Of a DNA stretch of 42,798 nt, positions 25,159-33,828 are shown piece by piece; position 1 is the stretch's first letter; every line of letters begins with the position of its first letter. This DNA is from Lysobacteraceae bacterium (lineage in GTDB: Bacteria; Pseudomonadota; Gammaproteobacteria; Xanthomonadales; BQJN01). The notes under the pieces were generated by a model. The model was not told the origin of the DNA. It saw only the letters and a list, made by a program, of their open reading frames with translations, and did not search any database. The stretch spans positions 1 through 42,798 of the forward strand of contig BQJN01000034.1 of the NCBI GenBank assembly GCA_021604725.1, written 5' to 3'. Made by a program: the position numbers and the translations under genes.

Positions 25159-25982
25159 GTTGCTCCGTCCTGATCTTTACGCTGAACGAAGCGTTGCATT
25201 TACCTTCATGCCTTAAGTCTGTGGAGTGGTGTGATGATGTAGTTGTTGTTGATTCGTTCAGCATCGACGAGACCGAGAGCATATGTAGAGAGCATGGAGT
25301 GCGATTCATCCAAAACGCTTTCACCGGGTTTGGTAGCCAACGCAACTGGGCGCTCGACCATGTTGACCTGAAATACGATTGGGTACTCGTTCTGGACGCC
25401 GACGAGCGAGTGTCTTCCGAGTTGGCAACAGAACTGGTTGCGGTGGCCAAACGTGGCGGTGAGGGGCATGCAGCGTACCAGCTGCGAAGACGGTTCCACA
25501 TGTGGGGGCGCTGGCTGAGATACTCCAGCATGTACCCGACATGGGTGATGAGGTTTTTTCACAAACGTCTCGTTCGGTATCAGGATAGAGGCCATGCAGA
25601 GACGCAACTAGTGGAGGGGACCATCGGTGATCTCAGCAATGACCTGATCGACGAGAACCTAAAAGGGATAGATGAATGGTTTGAGCGGCAAAACCGCTAC
25701 TCTCGACAGGAAGCTGAGTACGAGCTTGATAACACGGTCAATGGCAGCGTCTGGAGCTTGTTTTCCACGCAGCCGTTGCAGCGACGAGCGGCCGTGAAGC
25801 AGTTGGTCAGATCGTTGCCTTTTCGCGGTGCCGTTTATTTCATCTATGCCTACGTTGTTCGCGGTGGATTTCTGGATGGCAAGGAGGGGTTGGCATTTTG
25901 TCGAATGCGGTCGCTGTATTACGCCATGATTGAGTTAAAGCGTTTCGATTTATCGCGCCGTGGCAGGAGCAGGTCGCAATGA
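25155..25982 (+). CDS. Glycosyltransferase family 2 (WaaE/LgtF-like)
   Basis: 275 residues. The real start is the GTG at 25155 inside GTGA, giving MSCSVLIFTLNEALHLPSC, the usual GT2 beginning; a longer in-frame reading from 25071 adds residues overlapping the preceding gene and is not favoured. WVLVLDADERV holds the DxD motif (about 80-82), and FHMWGRWLRYSSMYPTWV is typical of the WaaE/KdtX group that transfers beta-linked glucose. GT2 enzymes invert; donor is not certain. Overlaps the next gene by four bases (ATGA). Confidence 0.85.
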   Translation: MSCSVLIFTLNEALHLPSCLKSVEWCDDVVVVDSFSIDETESICREHGVRFIQNAFTGFGSQRNWALDHVDLKYDWVLVLDADERVSSELATELVAVAKRGGEGHAAYQLRRRFHMWGRWLRYSSMYPTWVMRFFHKRLVRYQDRGHAETQLVEGTIGDLSNDLIDENLKGIDEWFERQNRYSRQEAEYELDNTVNGSVWSLFSTQPLQRRAAVKQLVRSLPFRGAVYFIYAYVVRGGFLDGKEGLAFCRMRSLYYAMIELKRFDLSRRGRSRSQ

Positions 25983-27265
25983 TAGCGTCATGGTGGAATG
26001 CGACAGGCCACATGGGTTTGGCCAGAATGGCGATTTTGGTGGCTGCTTTGGCAGTAATAAGTCAGCTCCTGTCGGCCAGTTTGGTCGAGTCTACGGTCAG
26101 CCCCAACGCTTCATATCGGCTTGCTCAGTCATTGGCCAACGATGGTTCGTATGAGATTGAAGCGTGGCATCGCATGGTCGGTGATAATGAAGAAAACAAG
26201 CAGCTAAAGATGTGGCACCTGCCTGGTGAACCTCTTTATCTGGCGGCGGGTATGACAGTGTTGCCGCAGCCAATGATGCGCTACCTCCACGTGCCGGTCA
26301 CCGCTGCACTAATTGTCGCGGTAGCGATTTTTGCTGGTGTGATTTTTGGTCCAAGGGTCGGATTAGTTACCGGGATCGTAGCCATTTTGCAACCTTTTGT
26401 TCTGGTGCACGGCCCTGTTTGGGATGATGCGTTTTTCGGGGCGGCGGCGTATTGGTCGGTGGCAGCACTAGCCAGTTTGGTCCTGGTTCAGGCTCGAGCT
26501 CGAGCCTCACTCCCCCTCCTCGCTGCCTGTCTGTTGATATTGATCCTGTCGGCCTTGGGAGCCATTACTCGCAGCCAGGTGACAATTGCTTTGGTTGCAC
26601 TTGCAATCATTGTTGCTCTTGCTTGTCGGTCCAGACCCTCAACCGCAATCGCGTTGTCAATTTCGTTGGGCGTGGTGTTGGCATTGGGCGCCTGGGGATA
26701 CCGAAATCAGCAGGTATCCGGCGAGTTGTTTTTCGGATCTACACACGACGGAATTACCTTGTGGGAGTCAAACTACCCTCATGTTTGGGATGCCATTCAA
26801 CTGGGGCAGGTTGAGGCTTTGAATAGCCAAAATATGCAGACAGAGTTTCGAGCCGCTGTCGGCATGTCCGAAATTGAAGCCAACAATTATTACAAGCGAC
26901 TGGCTATGCAACGGTTTATTGATCATCCGTTGGACGTGGCTGTCGACTCAGTTCGGAAGGTGGTTGTTTCAACCATTGGGGTTGCCCCGCAAAAGCCACT
27001 ATATTCGCCGAGAAACATGGCAGCGATTGCCAGCACCCTGTTGCTGGCGCTAGGGGCCTGGATGGGGCTTTACGCAGTTCGCCGCCACTGTCGAATCAAG
27101 CCGCGAGTGTTTTGGATGCACACCTCCTTTTTGATGCTGTTGGTGTTCGGAATGTTGGCAATCGGGCCCATTGGTCTGAGGTATCGCTTGCTCTTTGACG
27201 GTGTGCTTTGGAGCTTGTGTGGTCTTGGTGTGGTTAGAGTCATCGATCACTTGAAGGGGCGCTAA
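25979..27265 (+). CDS. Multi-pass membrane protein, GT-C (GT39/ArnT-like) candidate
   Basis: 428 residues with about ten hydrophobic segments. The first periplasmic loop contains HLPGEPLYLAAG, resembling the PGxPLxxA region after the catalytic acidic residues of ArnT/GT39 enzymes, which use polyprenyl-phosphate sugars. An acidic residue in NDGSYEIEAWHR precedes it, as expected for the catalytic site. If this is correct, a sugar is added at the periplasmic face. ATGA overlap upstream; the next gene starts directly after the stop. The family call is moderate. Confidence 0.5.
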   Translation: MIASWWNATGHMGLARMAILVAALAVISQLLSASLVESTVSPNASYRLAQSLANDGSYEIEAWHRMVGDNEENKQLKMWHLPGEPLYLAAGMTVLPQPMMRYLHVPVTAALIVAVAIFAGVIFGPRVGLVTGIVAILQPFVLVHGPVWDDAFFGAAAYWSVAALASLVLVQARARASLPLLAACLLILILSALGAITRSQVTIALVALAIIVALACRSRPSTAIALSISLGVVLALGAWGYRNQQVSGELFFGSTHDGITLWESNYPHVWDAIQLGQVEALNSQNMQTEFRAAVGMSEIEANNYYKRLAMQRFIDHPLDVAVDSVRKVVVSTIGVAPQKPLYSPRNMAAIASTLLLALGAWMGLYAVRRHCRIKPRVFWMHTSFLMLLVFGMLAIGPIGLRYRLLFDGVLWSLCGLGVVRVIDHLKGR

Positions 27266-29008
27266 ATGATTATTCTTGGGATCAATGCCTGGCATGGCGA
27301 TGCTTCTGCTTGCGTATTGGTAGATGGTCAATTGCGGGCAGCGGCTGAAGAAGAGCGGTTTCGCCGTATCAAACACTGGGCAGGATTTCCGAGCCACGCC
27401 ATCGAATATTGCCTGCAAGAGGTCGGTGCTTCGATTGCGGACGTAGGAGTGGTGGCGGTCAATTCTGACTCCACGGTGCCCAGGTGGCGAAAGTTGAAGT
27501 ACTTGCTGACCAGCCCGCGTGCATTGCGCGTTGCGGTCAACCGGCTGCGAGACCGTGCCGACAGGAAATCAATCCAGCAGCTCCTCAATAGTTTAGGGCC
27601 CAACCCATTTGAGGGTGATGTTGTTAACGTCGAACACCACTTGGCGCATTTGGCTTCGGCGTACTACTGCTCGCCGTTTCAAGATGCTTCCGTAGTTTCG
27701 GTCGATGGCTTTGGTGACTTCGCCAGCGCCGCCTGGGGTCGGGCCAACGGGACAGCGATCAATGTCGATGGTCGGGTTTCTTTTCCACACTCACTCGGCA
27801 TCTTTTACGAGACCATTACCCACTTTATTGGATTTAAGCACTACGGTGATGAGTACAAGATGATGGGGTTGGCCGCCTATGGCCAGCCAAAATACCTTGA
27901 ACAAATGAGAAATATCGTTCATTTGCGGAACGATGGGTCTTTTCGTCTCAACTTGAAGTATTTTAGCCACCACACTGGAGAGTCGAAGTACACGTGGTCG
28001 GGCGGCGTACCTACGGCTGATGACTACTTTAATGAAAGGATGGTTGATTTGCTTGGGCCCGCGCGTGACCCGAAGGGCGATTTGCAACAGCGACACATGG
28101 ACCTGGCAGCATCGGCACAGGCGATGTTCGAAGAAGCGCTGTTTCATATGCTCAATGTCTGTCATCAACGCTACCAAACGCCGAACCTGGCATTAGCAGG
28201 TGGTTGCGCCATGAATTCCATGGCCAACGGCAAGATTCGTTTGAATACGCCGTTCAAGGAACTCTATATACAGGCCGCAGCCGGTGACGCTGGTGGTGCT
28301 ATAGGTGCAGCGCAAGTGGCCTGGCATCAGCAAGGAGGGCAGCGGACGGCTCCGATGACGCACGGGTATTGGGGGCCGCAGGCGACTGAGTCCGATATCG
28401 AGAAGTTGTTGTCGGAACATGATCAACCTCTGGCTGAACAGGGAATTTCAGTCACCAAAATGACACCTGGGCCGATGTGCGAGCACGTCGCTGCACGCAT
28501 TGCTGAAGGTGATGTGATCGGCTGGTTTCAGGGGCGTATGGAGTGGGGACCGCGTGCGCTGGGGAATAGATCCATTCTGGGCGACCCGCGGCGAGCCGAC
28601 ATGAAGGACATTCTCAATCTAAAAATCAAACGTCGAGAGTCTTTCAGGCCGTTTGCACCAGCGATCTTGCGAGAGCATGTCGCAGACTGGTTCGAACAGG
28701 ATCATGATGTCCCTTTCATGATGCAGGTGTATCAGATCATTGAGTCACAACGACAGAAGATTCCAGCGGTTGCCCATGTCGATGGCTCGGGTCGACTGCA
28801 GACCGTTCGGCGTGAGCAAAATGTGCTGTACTACGACCTGATCGAAGCGTTCAGGCGACTAACCGGAGTGCCGATAGTTCTGAATACTTCGTTCAACGAA
28901 AACGAACCGATCGTTTGCAGACCGGATGAGGCTCTGGATTGCTTCCTGCGGACACGCATGGACGTATTGGCGTTGGGACCCTACGTTCTGGAGCGAAACA
29001 ATGAGTGA
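27266..29008 (+). CDS. Carbamoyltransferase (NodU/CmcH family)
   Basis: 580 residues. MIILGINAWHGDASACVLVD begins the Kae1-like ATPase domain; VEHHLAHLASAYYCSPF (about 121-137) holds the metal-binding histidines; the C-terminal GPRALGNRSIL (about 428-438) belongs to the YrdC-like/NodU carbamoyl-transfer part. These enzymes put a carbamoyl group from carbamoyl phosphate on a sugar hydroxyl, as NodU does. The ATG follows the previous stop directly. The stop overlaps the start of the dioxygenase gene by eight bases, so the two decorations may be made together. Confidence 0.9.
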   Translation: MIILGINAWHGDASACVLVDGQLRAAAEEERFRRIKHWAGFPSHAIEYCLQEVGASIADVGVVAVNSDSTVPRWRKLKYLLTSPRALRVAVNRLRDRADRKSIQQLLNSLGPNPFEGDVVNVEHHLAHLASAYYCSPFQDASVVSVDGFGDFASAAWGRANGTAINVDGRVSFPHSLGIFYETITHFIGFKHYGDEYKMMGLAAYGQPKYLEQMRNIVHLRNDGSFRLNLKYFSHHTGESKYTWSGGVPTADDYFNERMVDLLGPARDPKGDLQQRHMDLAASAQAMFEEALFHMLNVCHQRYQTPNLALAGGCAMNSMANGKIRLNTPFKELYIQAAAGDAGGAIGAAQVAWHQQGGQRTAPMTHGYWGPQATESDIEKLLSEHDQPLAEQGISVTKMTPGPMCEHVAARIAEGDVIGWFQGRMEWGPRALGNRSILGDPRRADMKDILNLKIKRRESFRPFAPAILREHVADWFEQDHDVPFMMQVYQIIESQRQKIPAVAHVDGSGRLQTVRREQNVLYYDLIEAFRRLTGVPIVLNTSFNENEPIVCRPDEALDCFLRTRMDVLALGPYVLERNNE

Positions 29009-29930
29009 CTTCGACTACGGCACACTGGGAACGGCCGAGCAGAGGCGAGACTACTATCGGGAACAGGGTTACGTGGTTGTACCAAGCCTGTTGTCGCGAC
29101 GTGACTGCAGCGCGGTAATTGATGCGTTTCGTTGCGAAGTGAAGCCGTTTGAGGGGCACATCTACCGGCAGGCAAGCGCCAACCCCGAGGAACACAAGTG
29201 GACCCCGGCGGGCACAATGCTCAATTCCATTCTCAACCCGGTCGCCGTAAACCCGCGTCAGTTTCCTCGTTTTCGCGACCTTGTGACCAGGATGCTGGCA
29301 TCTGATGCGCTTTTCGGAGCGGCCTCAGAGTTGTACGACGAAGCAGCGGGTCTTGTACAGTCAATGTACTTTGAGGGCAACCCGGCGACATGGGCACACC
29401 AGGACTGCTACTACCTGGATTCGACTCGCGAGGGCGACTTGATGGGGGCCTGGCTAGCACTCGAAGACATCGACCCGAGGTCCGGGCAGTTTTACGTTAT
29501 GCCCGGCAGCCACCGGCTGGACTTGCTGCCGAACGAGGGTGCGACCAGCATTGCCTATAACCACGATGCTTACAAGCAGCATGTACTGGACCAAATCGAG
29601 ACCCATGGGCTGGAAAAACGTTCACCGCGACTTAATGCAGGTGATGTGCTGTTCTGGGGTAGTCGAGTCATTCATGGTGCCGATGAACCGGTCAGTCATG
29701 AATACAGTCGGAATTCATTGACTGCACATTTCATCCCATTGAGTTCGGACTTTTTGCAGTATCAGAAACGCATTCGGGTCATTGAATACGACCAGGTAGG
29801 CGGCAATATGGTGTCTCGACCGAAGGATCAGGCCCAGCTCAAAAACCGACTAATGTTGGGGATTGAGGCGCGGCTGCCCGGGCCGTTTCAGTGGTTAAAG
29901 AGGCGTGCTGTCGCCGCAGCGCTTCGGTGA
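29001..29930 (+). CDS. Phytanoyl-CoA dioxygenase (PhyH) family Fe(II)/2-oxoglutarate oxygenase
   Basis: 309 residues from the ATG at 29001. The iron ligands are H133 and D135 (AHQDCYYLDS) and the distal histidine H225 in VIHGADEP; R237 in YSRNSL probably binds 2-oxoglutarate. PhyH-type enzymes hydroxylate or otherwise oxidise C-H bonds; in a polysaccharide locus a sugar or lipid-linked intermediate is plausible but not shown. A reading from 28926 would extend into the carbamoyltransferase gene and is rejected: the family fold begins near RRDYYREQGYVVVP. Overlaps the previous stop by eight bases. Confidence 0.82.
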   Translation: MSDFDYGTLGTAEQRRDYYREQGYVVVPSLLSRRDCSAVIDAFRCEVKPFEGHIYRQASANPEEHKWTPAGTMLNSILNPVAVNPRQFPRFRDLVTRMLASDALFGAASELYDEAAGLVQSMYFEGNPATWAHQDCYYLDSTREGDLMGAWLALEDIDPRSGQFYVMPGSHRLDLLPNEGATSIAYNHDAYKQHVLDQIETHGLEKRSPRLNAGDVLFWGSRVIHGADEPVSHEYSRNSLTAHFIPLSSDFLQYQKRIRVIEYDQVGGNMVSRPKDQAQLKNRLMLGIEARLPGPFQWLKRRAVAAALR

Positions 29931-31161
29931 TTTCCTCCTGAAGGTCATTTTCATAAACCGATTCTTTTATCCCGACCATTCTGCGACCAGCCAAATGCTG
30001 TCAGACCTGGCATTTGGGTTGGTTGGGCGAGGGCGCGAGGTGGTGGTGATCACATCGCGTCAACGATACGACGATCCGGCTGCAAATTTGGGGTCTCGTG
30101 AGTCGGTTAAAGGCGTGACGGTGTATCGGATTTGGACCACACGGTTTGGTCGCGGCTGGCTTCCAGGGCGGGCATTGGACTATCTGACGTTTTATGTCAG
30201 CTGCATTTGGCGGCTGTGGTGGACGGTAGGGCCTGGTGATGTTGTGGTCGCCAAAACGGACCCGCCGATGCTGTCGATCATTGCGCAACCGATCGCCAGA
30301 CTTCGTGACGGTAAGGTCATAAACTGGCTGCAAGACCTGTTCCCGGAAGTCGCTCGAGCGCTGGGCATTCGGTTGCTACAAGGCCGGATCGGGAAGGCGC
30401 TAAGCTCGATTCGCAACAGGAGCCTGCGAAAAAGCGATCTCAACGTGGTGATTGGACAACGCATGATGGAGGCGTTGGTGGACAATAACATCGACAGTCG
30501 ATGTGCCCGTGTCATTCCAAATTGGGCAGACGGAAAGGCCATTGTGCCAACCGCGGCTATGGAGAATCCCTTGCGAAAGGCGTGGGAGCTTGCCGACCAG
30601 TTTGTCATCGGATACTCAGGCAACATGGGCAGGAGCCATCCGTTTGATGCCATTTTGCAGGCGATAGCGCTGACAAGGGATACGCCGGTGGTTTGGTTGT
30701 TTATTGGTGATGGTCCCAGGAAGGGCTGGTTGGAAAGCGAAGTGGCCAGTCGCGGGTTGTCGGGTCAAGTCATGTTCAAACGCTATCAACCAAGGGACAT
30801 ACTGGCGCATAGTCTTGGGGTGCCGGACGCTCACCTGGTCACCCTGGAACCAGCACTTGAAGGGATGATTGTCCCATCAAAATACTATGGTGTCCTGGCT
30901 GCTGGTCGCCCCACATTGTTCATTGGTGATGTAGATGGAGAGGTGGCGCGTGATGTTCAGGCCCATCAGACCGGGATGGTCATCGGCGCTGACGATGGGG
31001 AGGCCCTGGCGACGAAGGTTCGCTCGCTCATGAACGATCGTGGTGGCGTCGAGGCCATGGGAGACAGAGCTCGAAAACATTTCGAGCGAGAGTACACTTT
31101 AAAGTCGGCGACTGACCGTTGGTGTCGCGTCATCGACGAGCTTGCAAGGTTGGAGCATTAA
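29905..31161 (+). CDS. Glycosyltransferase family 4 (WcaI-like)
   Basis: 418 residues. [20 protein letters not shown] is the opening also seen in WcaI-like colanic acid transferases, [17 protein letters not shown] and the donor-side [20 protein letters not shown] support the call. The GTG at 29905 overlaps the PhyH gene by 26 bases; the fold begins at residue 13, so a CTG at 29938 is a possible rare start. No Shine-Dalgarno is evident for either. Fucose is a possible donor because gmd and fcl follow, but this is only inference from context. Confidence 0.82.
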   Translation: MLSPQRFGDFLLKVIFINRFFYPDHSATSQMLSDLAFGLVGRGREVVVITSRQRYDDPAANLGSRESVKGVTVYRIWTTRFGRGWLPGRALDYLTFYVSCIWRLWWTVGPGDVVVAKTDPPMLSIIAQPIARLRDGKVINWLQDLFPEVARALGIRLLQGRIGKALSSIRNRSLRKSDLNVVIGQRMMEALVDNNIDSRCARVIPNWADGKAIVPTAAMENPLRKAWELADQFVIGYSGNMGRSHPFDAILQAIALTRDTPVVWLFIGDGPRKGWLESEVASRGLSGQVMFKRYQPRDILAHSLGVPDAHLVTLEPALEGMIVPSKYYGVLAAGRPTLFIGDVDGEVARDVQAHQTGMVIGADDGEALATKVRSLMNDRGGVEAMGDRARKHFEREYTLKSATDRWCRVIDELARLEH

Positions 31162-32239
31162 GATCAAAACTGCACTCATTACAGGTATAACGGGACAGGA
31201 TGGGTCCTATTTGGCCGAGTTCTTGCTAAACAAGGGCTATGAGGTCCATGGCATCATGCGCCGGGCTTCGCTGTTCAACACGGCTCGAATTGATCATCTC
31301 TACGAGGCACCGCAGGAGCAGAAGCGGCGTCTGATTCTTCATCATGGAGACATGACGGACTCATCGTCCCTGTGGCGCGTAATGCAGCAGGTAAAGCCGG
31401 ATGAGGTTTACAATCTGGCTGCCCAGAGTCACGTTGCGGTGTCCTTTGAAGAGCCTGAGTACACTGCCAATGCAGACGCACTTGGTCCGTTGCGGCTACT
31501 GGAAGCGATTCGCTCTTTGGGGCAGACCGATTGTCGGTTTTATCAGGCTTCGACCTCGGAGATGTTCGGGCTGGTCGCCGAGACACCTCAAACTGAATCA
31601 ACGCCTTTCCATCCGCGCTCACCCTACGGTGTGGCCAAGTTGTATGCCCACTGGATAACCATCAACTATCGCGAAGCCTACGGATTGTTTGCCTGCAACG
31701 GGTTGTTGTTTAACCATGAGTCACCGGTGCGCGGCGAGACTTTCGTCTCAAGAAAAATCACTCGAGCATTGGGGCGCATTTATTTCGGCGACCAGGAGTG
31801 CCTTTATCTGGGTAACCTGGACGCCCGCCGTGATTGGGGCCACGCTCGCGACTATGTTGAAGCGCAGTGGCTGATGCTGCAGCAGGACGAACCGGTTGAT
31901 TATGTAATCGCCACCGGTGAACAGCACACGGTTCGAGAGTTTGTAGTAGCAGCGGCCCGCGCCCTGGGAATCGAAATCGAATGGAGTGGGGCGGGGGCTG
32001 ATGAACAGGCGATCGTTACCGCTGCTCCCGATGACTGCGCGCTCAGCGTTGGTGATGTCATTGTGCGCATTGATGAGCGTTATCTGAGACCGGCAGAAGT
32101 GGAAACCCTGCTCGGGCACGCTGCCAAGGCGCGAGAAGCGTTGGGTTGGTCGCCAAGAACTGATTTCTCGGCCTTGGTCAAGGAAATGGCCGAAGCCGAC
32201 CTGGAACTCGCCATGCGCGAGCGCCGCGCTCGGGAATGA
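31142..32239 (+). CDS. gmd: GDP-mannose 4,6-dehydratase
   Basis: 365 residues from TTG 31142. NADP-binding motif [15 protein letters not shown] begins near residue 13; YGVAK (Y162, K166) is the catalytic Yxxx[21 protein letters not shown] is a Gmd signature. It converts GDP-D-mannose to GDP-4-keto-6-deoxymannose, the first step to GDP-L-fucose. The TTG overlaps the previous gene by 20 bases and lacks a clear Shine-Dalgarno; an ATT at 31157, with GGAG four bases before it (TTGGAGCATT), would give a shorter N-terminus that begins like most Gmd proteins. The partner fcl is 591 bases downstream because a GxxExxY cassette lies between. Confidence 0.92.
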   Translation: MQGWSIKIKTALITGITGQDGSYLAEFLLNKGYEVHGIMRRASLFNTARIDHLYEAPQEQKRRLILHHGDMTDSSSLWRVMQQVKPDEVYNLAAQSHVAVSFEEPEYTANADALGPLRLLEAIRSLGQTDCRFYQASTSEMFGLVAETPQTESTPFHPRSPYGVAKLYAHWITINYREAYGLFACNGLLFNHESPVRGETFVSRKITRALGRIYFGDQECLYLGNLDARRDWGHARDYVEAQWLMLQQDEPVDYVIATGEQHTVREFVVAAARALGIEIEWSGAGADEQAIVTAAPDDCALSVGDVIVRIDERYLRPAEVETLLGHAAKAREALGWSPRTDFSALVKEMAEADLELAMRERRARE

Positions 32240-32273
32240 ATGCGGGTTAGGTATTGGGGAACTATGTCAGGTG

Positions 32274-32293
32274 TTTCTCGCGAAGGCGCGAAG
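32274..32293 (+). repeat. Left inverted repeat of the GxxExxY cassette
   Basis: TTTCTCGCGAAGGCGCGAAG is the exact reverse complement of 32792-32811. It contains CGCGAAG at 32279 and 32287, and a third CGCGAAG follows at 32296, giving spacings of 8 and 9 bases. An ATG at 32264 reads 18 codons through it (reading frame SREGAKIAKE). Confidence 0.9.
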
Positions 32294-32341
32294 ATCGCGA
32301 AGGAAAAACCGCAGCAATAGCCGGATGGAAAGGGACGGAAA

Positions 32342-32746
32342 ATGAACAATCAGGAAGATGCGATCGGAAAGGTAATTGTTGACAGGGCGGTAAAAGTGCA
32401 CCGTGAACTTGGCCCCGGCCTGTTTGAACGCGTCTATGAAGCTGCGTTGACATACGAGTTAAACGCTGCCGGGCTCACGGTAGAGCGGCAGGTCGCCATC
32501 CCAGTAGCGTATCGGGGAGTGTCATTGGAGGAGGGATTCAGGGCAGACATGCTGATAAATGATTTGGTCATTATTGAGTTGAAGTCGGTGGAGGAGGTTT
32601 CAGGTGTCCATCATAAGCAGATACAAACCTACCTAAAATTGGCGAAAAAACGACTTGGATACATCATCAATTTCGGGCAGTCACTTATGAAATCTGGGAT
32701 TGTCAGGGTCGTGAACGGCCTGCCCGATGACATGTCGTGGCGGTGA
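32342..32746 (+). CDS. GxxExxY protein (PD-(D/E)XK nuclease-like fold)
   Basis: 134 residues. The name-giving motif is GLFERVY (GPGLFERVYEAAL near 23-35), and FRADMLINDLVIIELKSV carries the D...ExK pattern of PD-(D/E)XK nuclease-like domains. The family's function is not established; it is scattered through genomes and often lies between genes of unrelated function. AAAGGGA about six bases before the ATG is a good ribosome-binding site. There is no obvious tie to fucose synthesis, so it is probably a passenger in the operon. It is translated in the same direction as the neighbours. Confidence 0.85.
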   Translation: MNNQEDAIGKVIVDRAVKVHRELGPGLFERVYEAALTYELNAAGLTVERQVAIPVAYRGVSLEEGFRADMLINDLVIIELKSVEEVSGVHHKQIQTYLKLAKKRLGYIINFGQSLMKSGIVRVVNGLPDDMSWR

Positions 32747-32791
32747 ACTGTTTGCCATTTCGTATTTCGAATTCAATCAATTCTTGGCGTA

Positions 32792-32811
32792 CTTCGCGCC
32801 TTCGCGAGAAA
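32792..32811 (-). repeat. Right inverted repeat of the GxxExxY cassette
   Basis: On the minus strand this reads exactly as the left repeat. The triplet of heptamers is also conserved: CGCGAAG at 32800-32806 and 32792-32798, and the degenerate CGCCAAG at 32783-32789, again spaced 8 and 9 bases. The outer flank is ACCATCTTAGGG, unlike that of the left copy. Confidence 0.9.
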
Positions 32812-32830
32812 ACCATCTTAGGGTGCGACT

Positions 32831-33781
32831 ATGAATAAACTTTTTGTTGCTGGGCATCGGGGGATGGTGGGTGCAGCCATCGTGCGAGCCTATCGGGATG
32901 AGCCGCTGGGATTGATTGTGGCTTCGCGAGATGAGCTGGACTTGACTGACCCGTTGGCAACGGACAAATTCTTTGCGCGCCGTCGGCCAAATCAGGTCAT
33001 TGTCGCAGCGGCGAAGGTTGGAGGCATTCATGCCAACTCTACATATCCCGCTGATTTTATCGACATCAATTTGATGATCGCGGCCAATGTGATCCGTAGT
33101 GCACACCGTCATGGTGTCGAGCGTTTGTTGTTTCTCGGCAGCTCCTGTATCTACCCCAAACTGGCACCACAACCGATTCCGGAAGATGCACTGCTAAACG
33201 GCGATCTTGAGCCTACCAATGATGCCTACGCCATTGCAAAGATTGCCGGGATCAAGCTTTGCGAGGCCTACCGCCGTCAGTATGGAAGTGATTTTCGCTC
33301 AATCATGCCGACCAACTTGTACGGAACCGGAGATAACTTCCACCCGCAAAACAGCCACGTCGTGCCAGCATTGATTCGCCGATTTGAGGAAGCGCGCCTG
33401 GCCAATGCGCCCACCGTAACGGTTTGGGGAAGCGGCAAGCCACTGCGCGAGTTTCTTCATGTTGACGATTTGGCAGCGGCATGCCGACATGTGATGCTCA
33501 TCGATGAGTCGGACTGGTGGGGTGCGGTTGATGCCCATTGTTCACACTTGAATGTTGGCAGTGGGGAAGAGGTCACAATCGCCGAGCTGGCCCAGGCTGT
33601 GGGTGCCGCCGTTGGTTTTGAGGGTGACATTGTTTTCGATACTGGCAAGCCTGATGGCACACCTCGAAAATTGATGGACAGCGCTCGCCTGCGAGCTCTG
33701 GGTTGGGCGCCACGTATCGGTTTATTGGATGGCCTCAAATCTACGGTTGAATGGTGGCGTAGCACCAATGGCGCATCGTAG
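32831..33781 (+). CDS. fcl: GDP-L-fucose synthase
   Basis: 316 residues. NADP-binding [11 protein letters not shown] begins near residue 8; [19 protein letters not shown], and Y133/K137 in YAIAK are the conserved catalytic region; [16 protein letters not shown] is a Fcl signature. The enzyme epimerises and reduces GDP-4-keto-6-deoxymannose to GDP-L-fucose. Start is ATG with weak upstream AGGG; gmd lies upstream across the cassette. Length agrees with the family (about 310-320). Confidence 0.93.
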   Translation: MNKLFVAGHRGMVGAAIVRAYRDEPLGLIVASRDELDLTDPLATDKFFARRRPNQVIVAAAKVGGIHANSTYPADFIDINLMIAANVIRSAHRHGVERLLFLGSSCIYPKLAPQPIPEDALLNGDLEPTNDAYAIAKIAGIKLCEAYRRQYGSDFRSIMPTNLYGTGDNFHPQNSHVVPALIRRFEEARLANAPTVTVWGSGKPLREFLHVDDLAAACRHVMLIDESDWWGAVDAHCSHLNVGSGEEVTIAELAQAVGAAVGFEGDIVFDTGKPDGTPRKLMDSARLRALGWAPRIGLLDGLKSTVEWWRSTNGAS

Positions 33782-33828
33782 GTTTACCGGGACAATGCCG
33801 ATGACAACGACTCTGAATAGAGACAATC

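Larger units (their letters stand above)
32261..32833 (+). mobile_element. Candidate mobile cassette carrying a GxxExxY gene, between gmd and fcl
   Basis: An insert of about 570 bases separates two genes that usually sit together. It holds one GxxExxY gene between perfect 20-base inverted repeats (32274-32293 and 32792-32811). Outside them, the six-base sequence ACTATG occurs at 32261-32266 and again at 32828-32833, where the second copy contains the fcl start codon. Removing the stretch between these copies would place GGGGA directly before ACTATG of fcl, a normal junction. No transposase is encoded. Mechanism is inferred; repeats are seen. Confidence 0.55.

Noticed and set aside
26317..26328. 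Second ops-like sequence CGCGGTAGCGAT
   Set aside because: It lies inside a membrane protein gene and departs from the ops core at the first base and near the end; no leader context.
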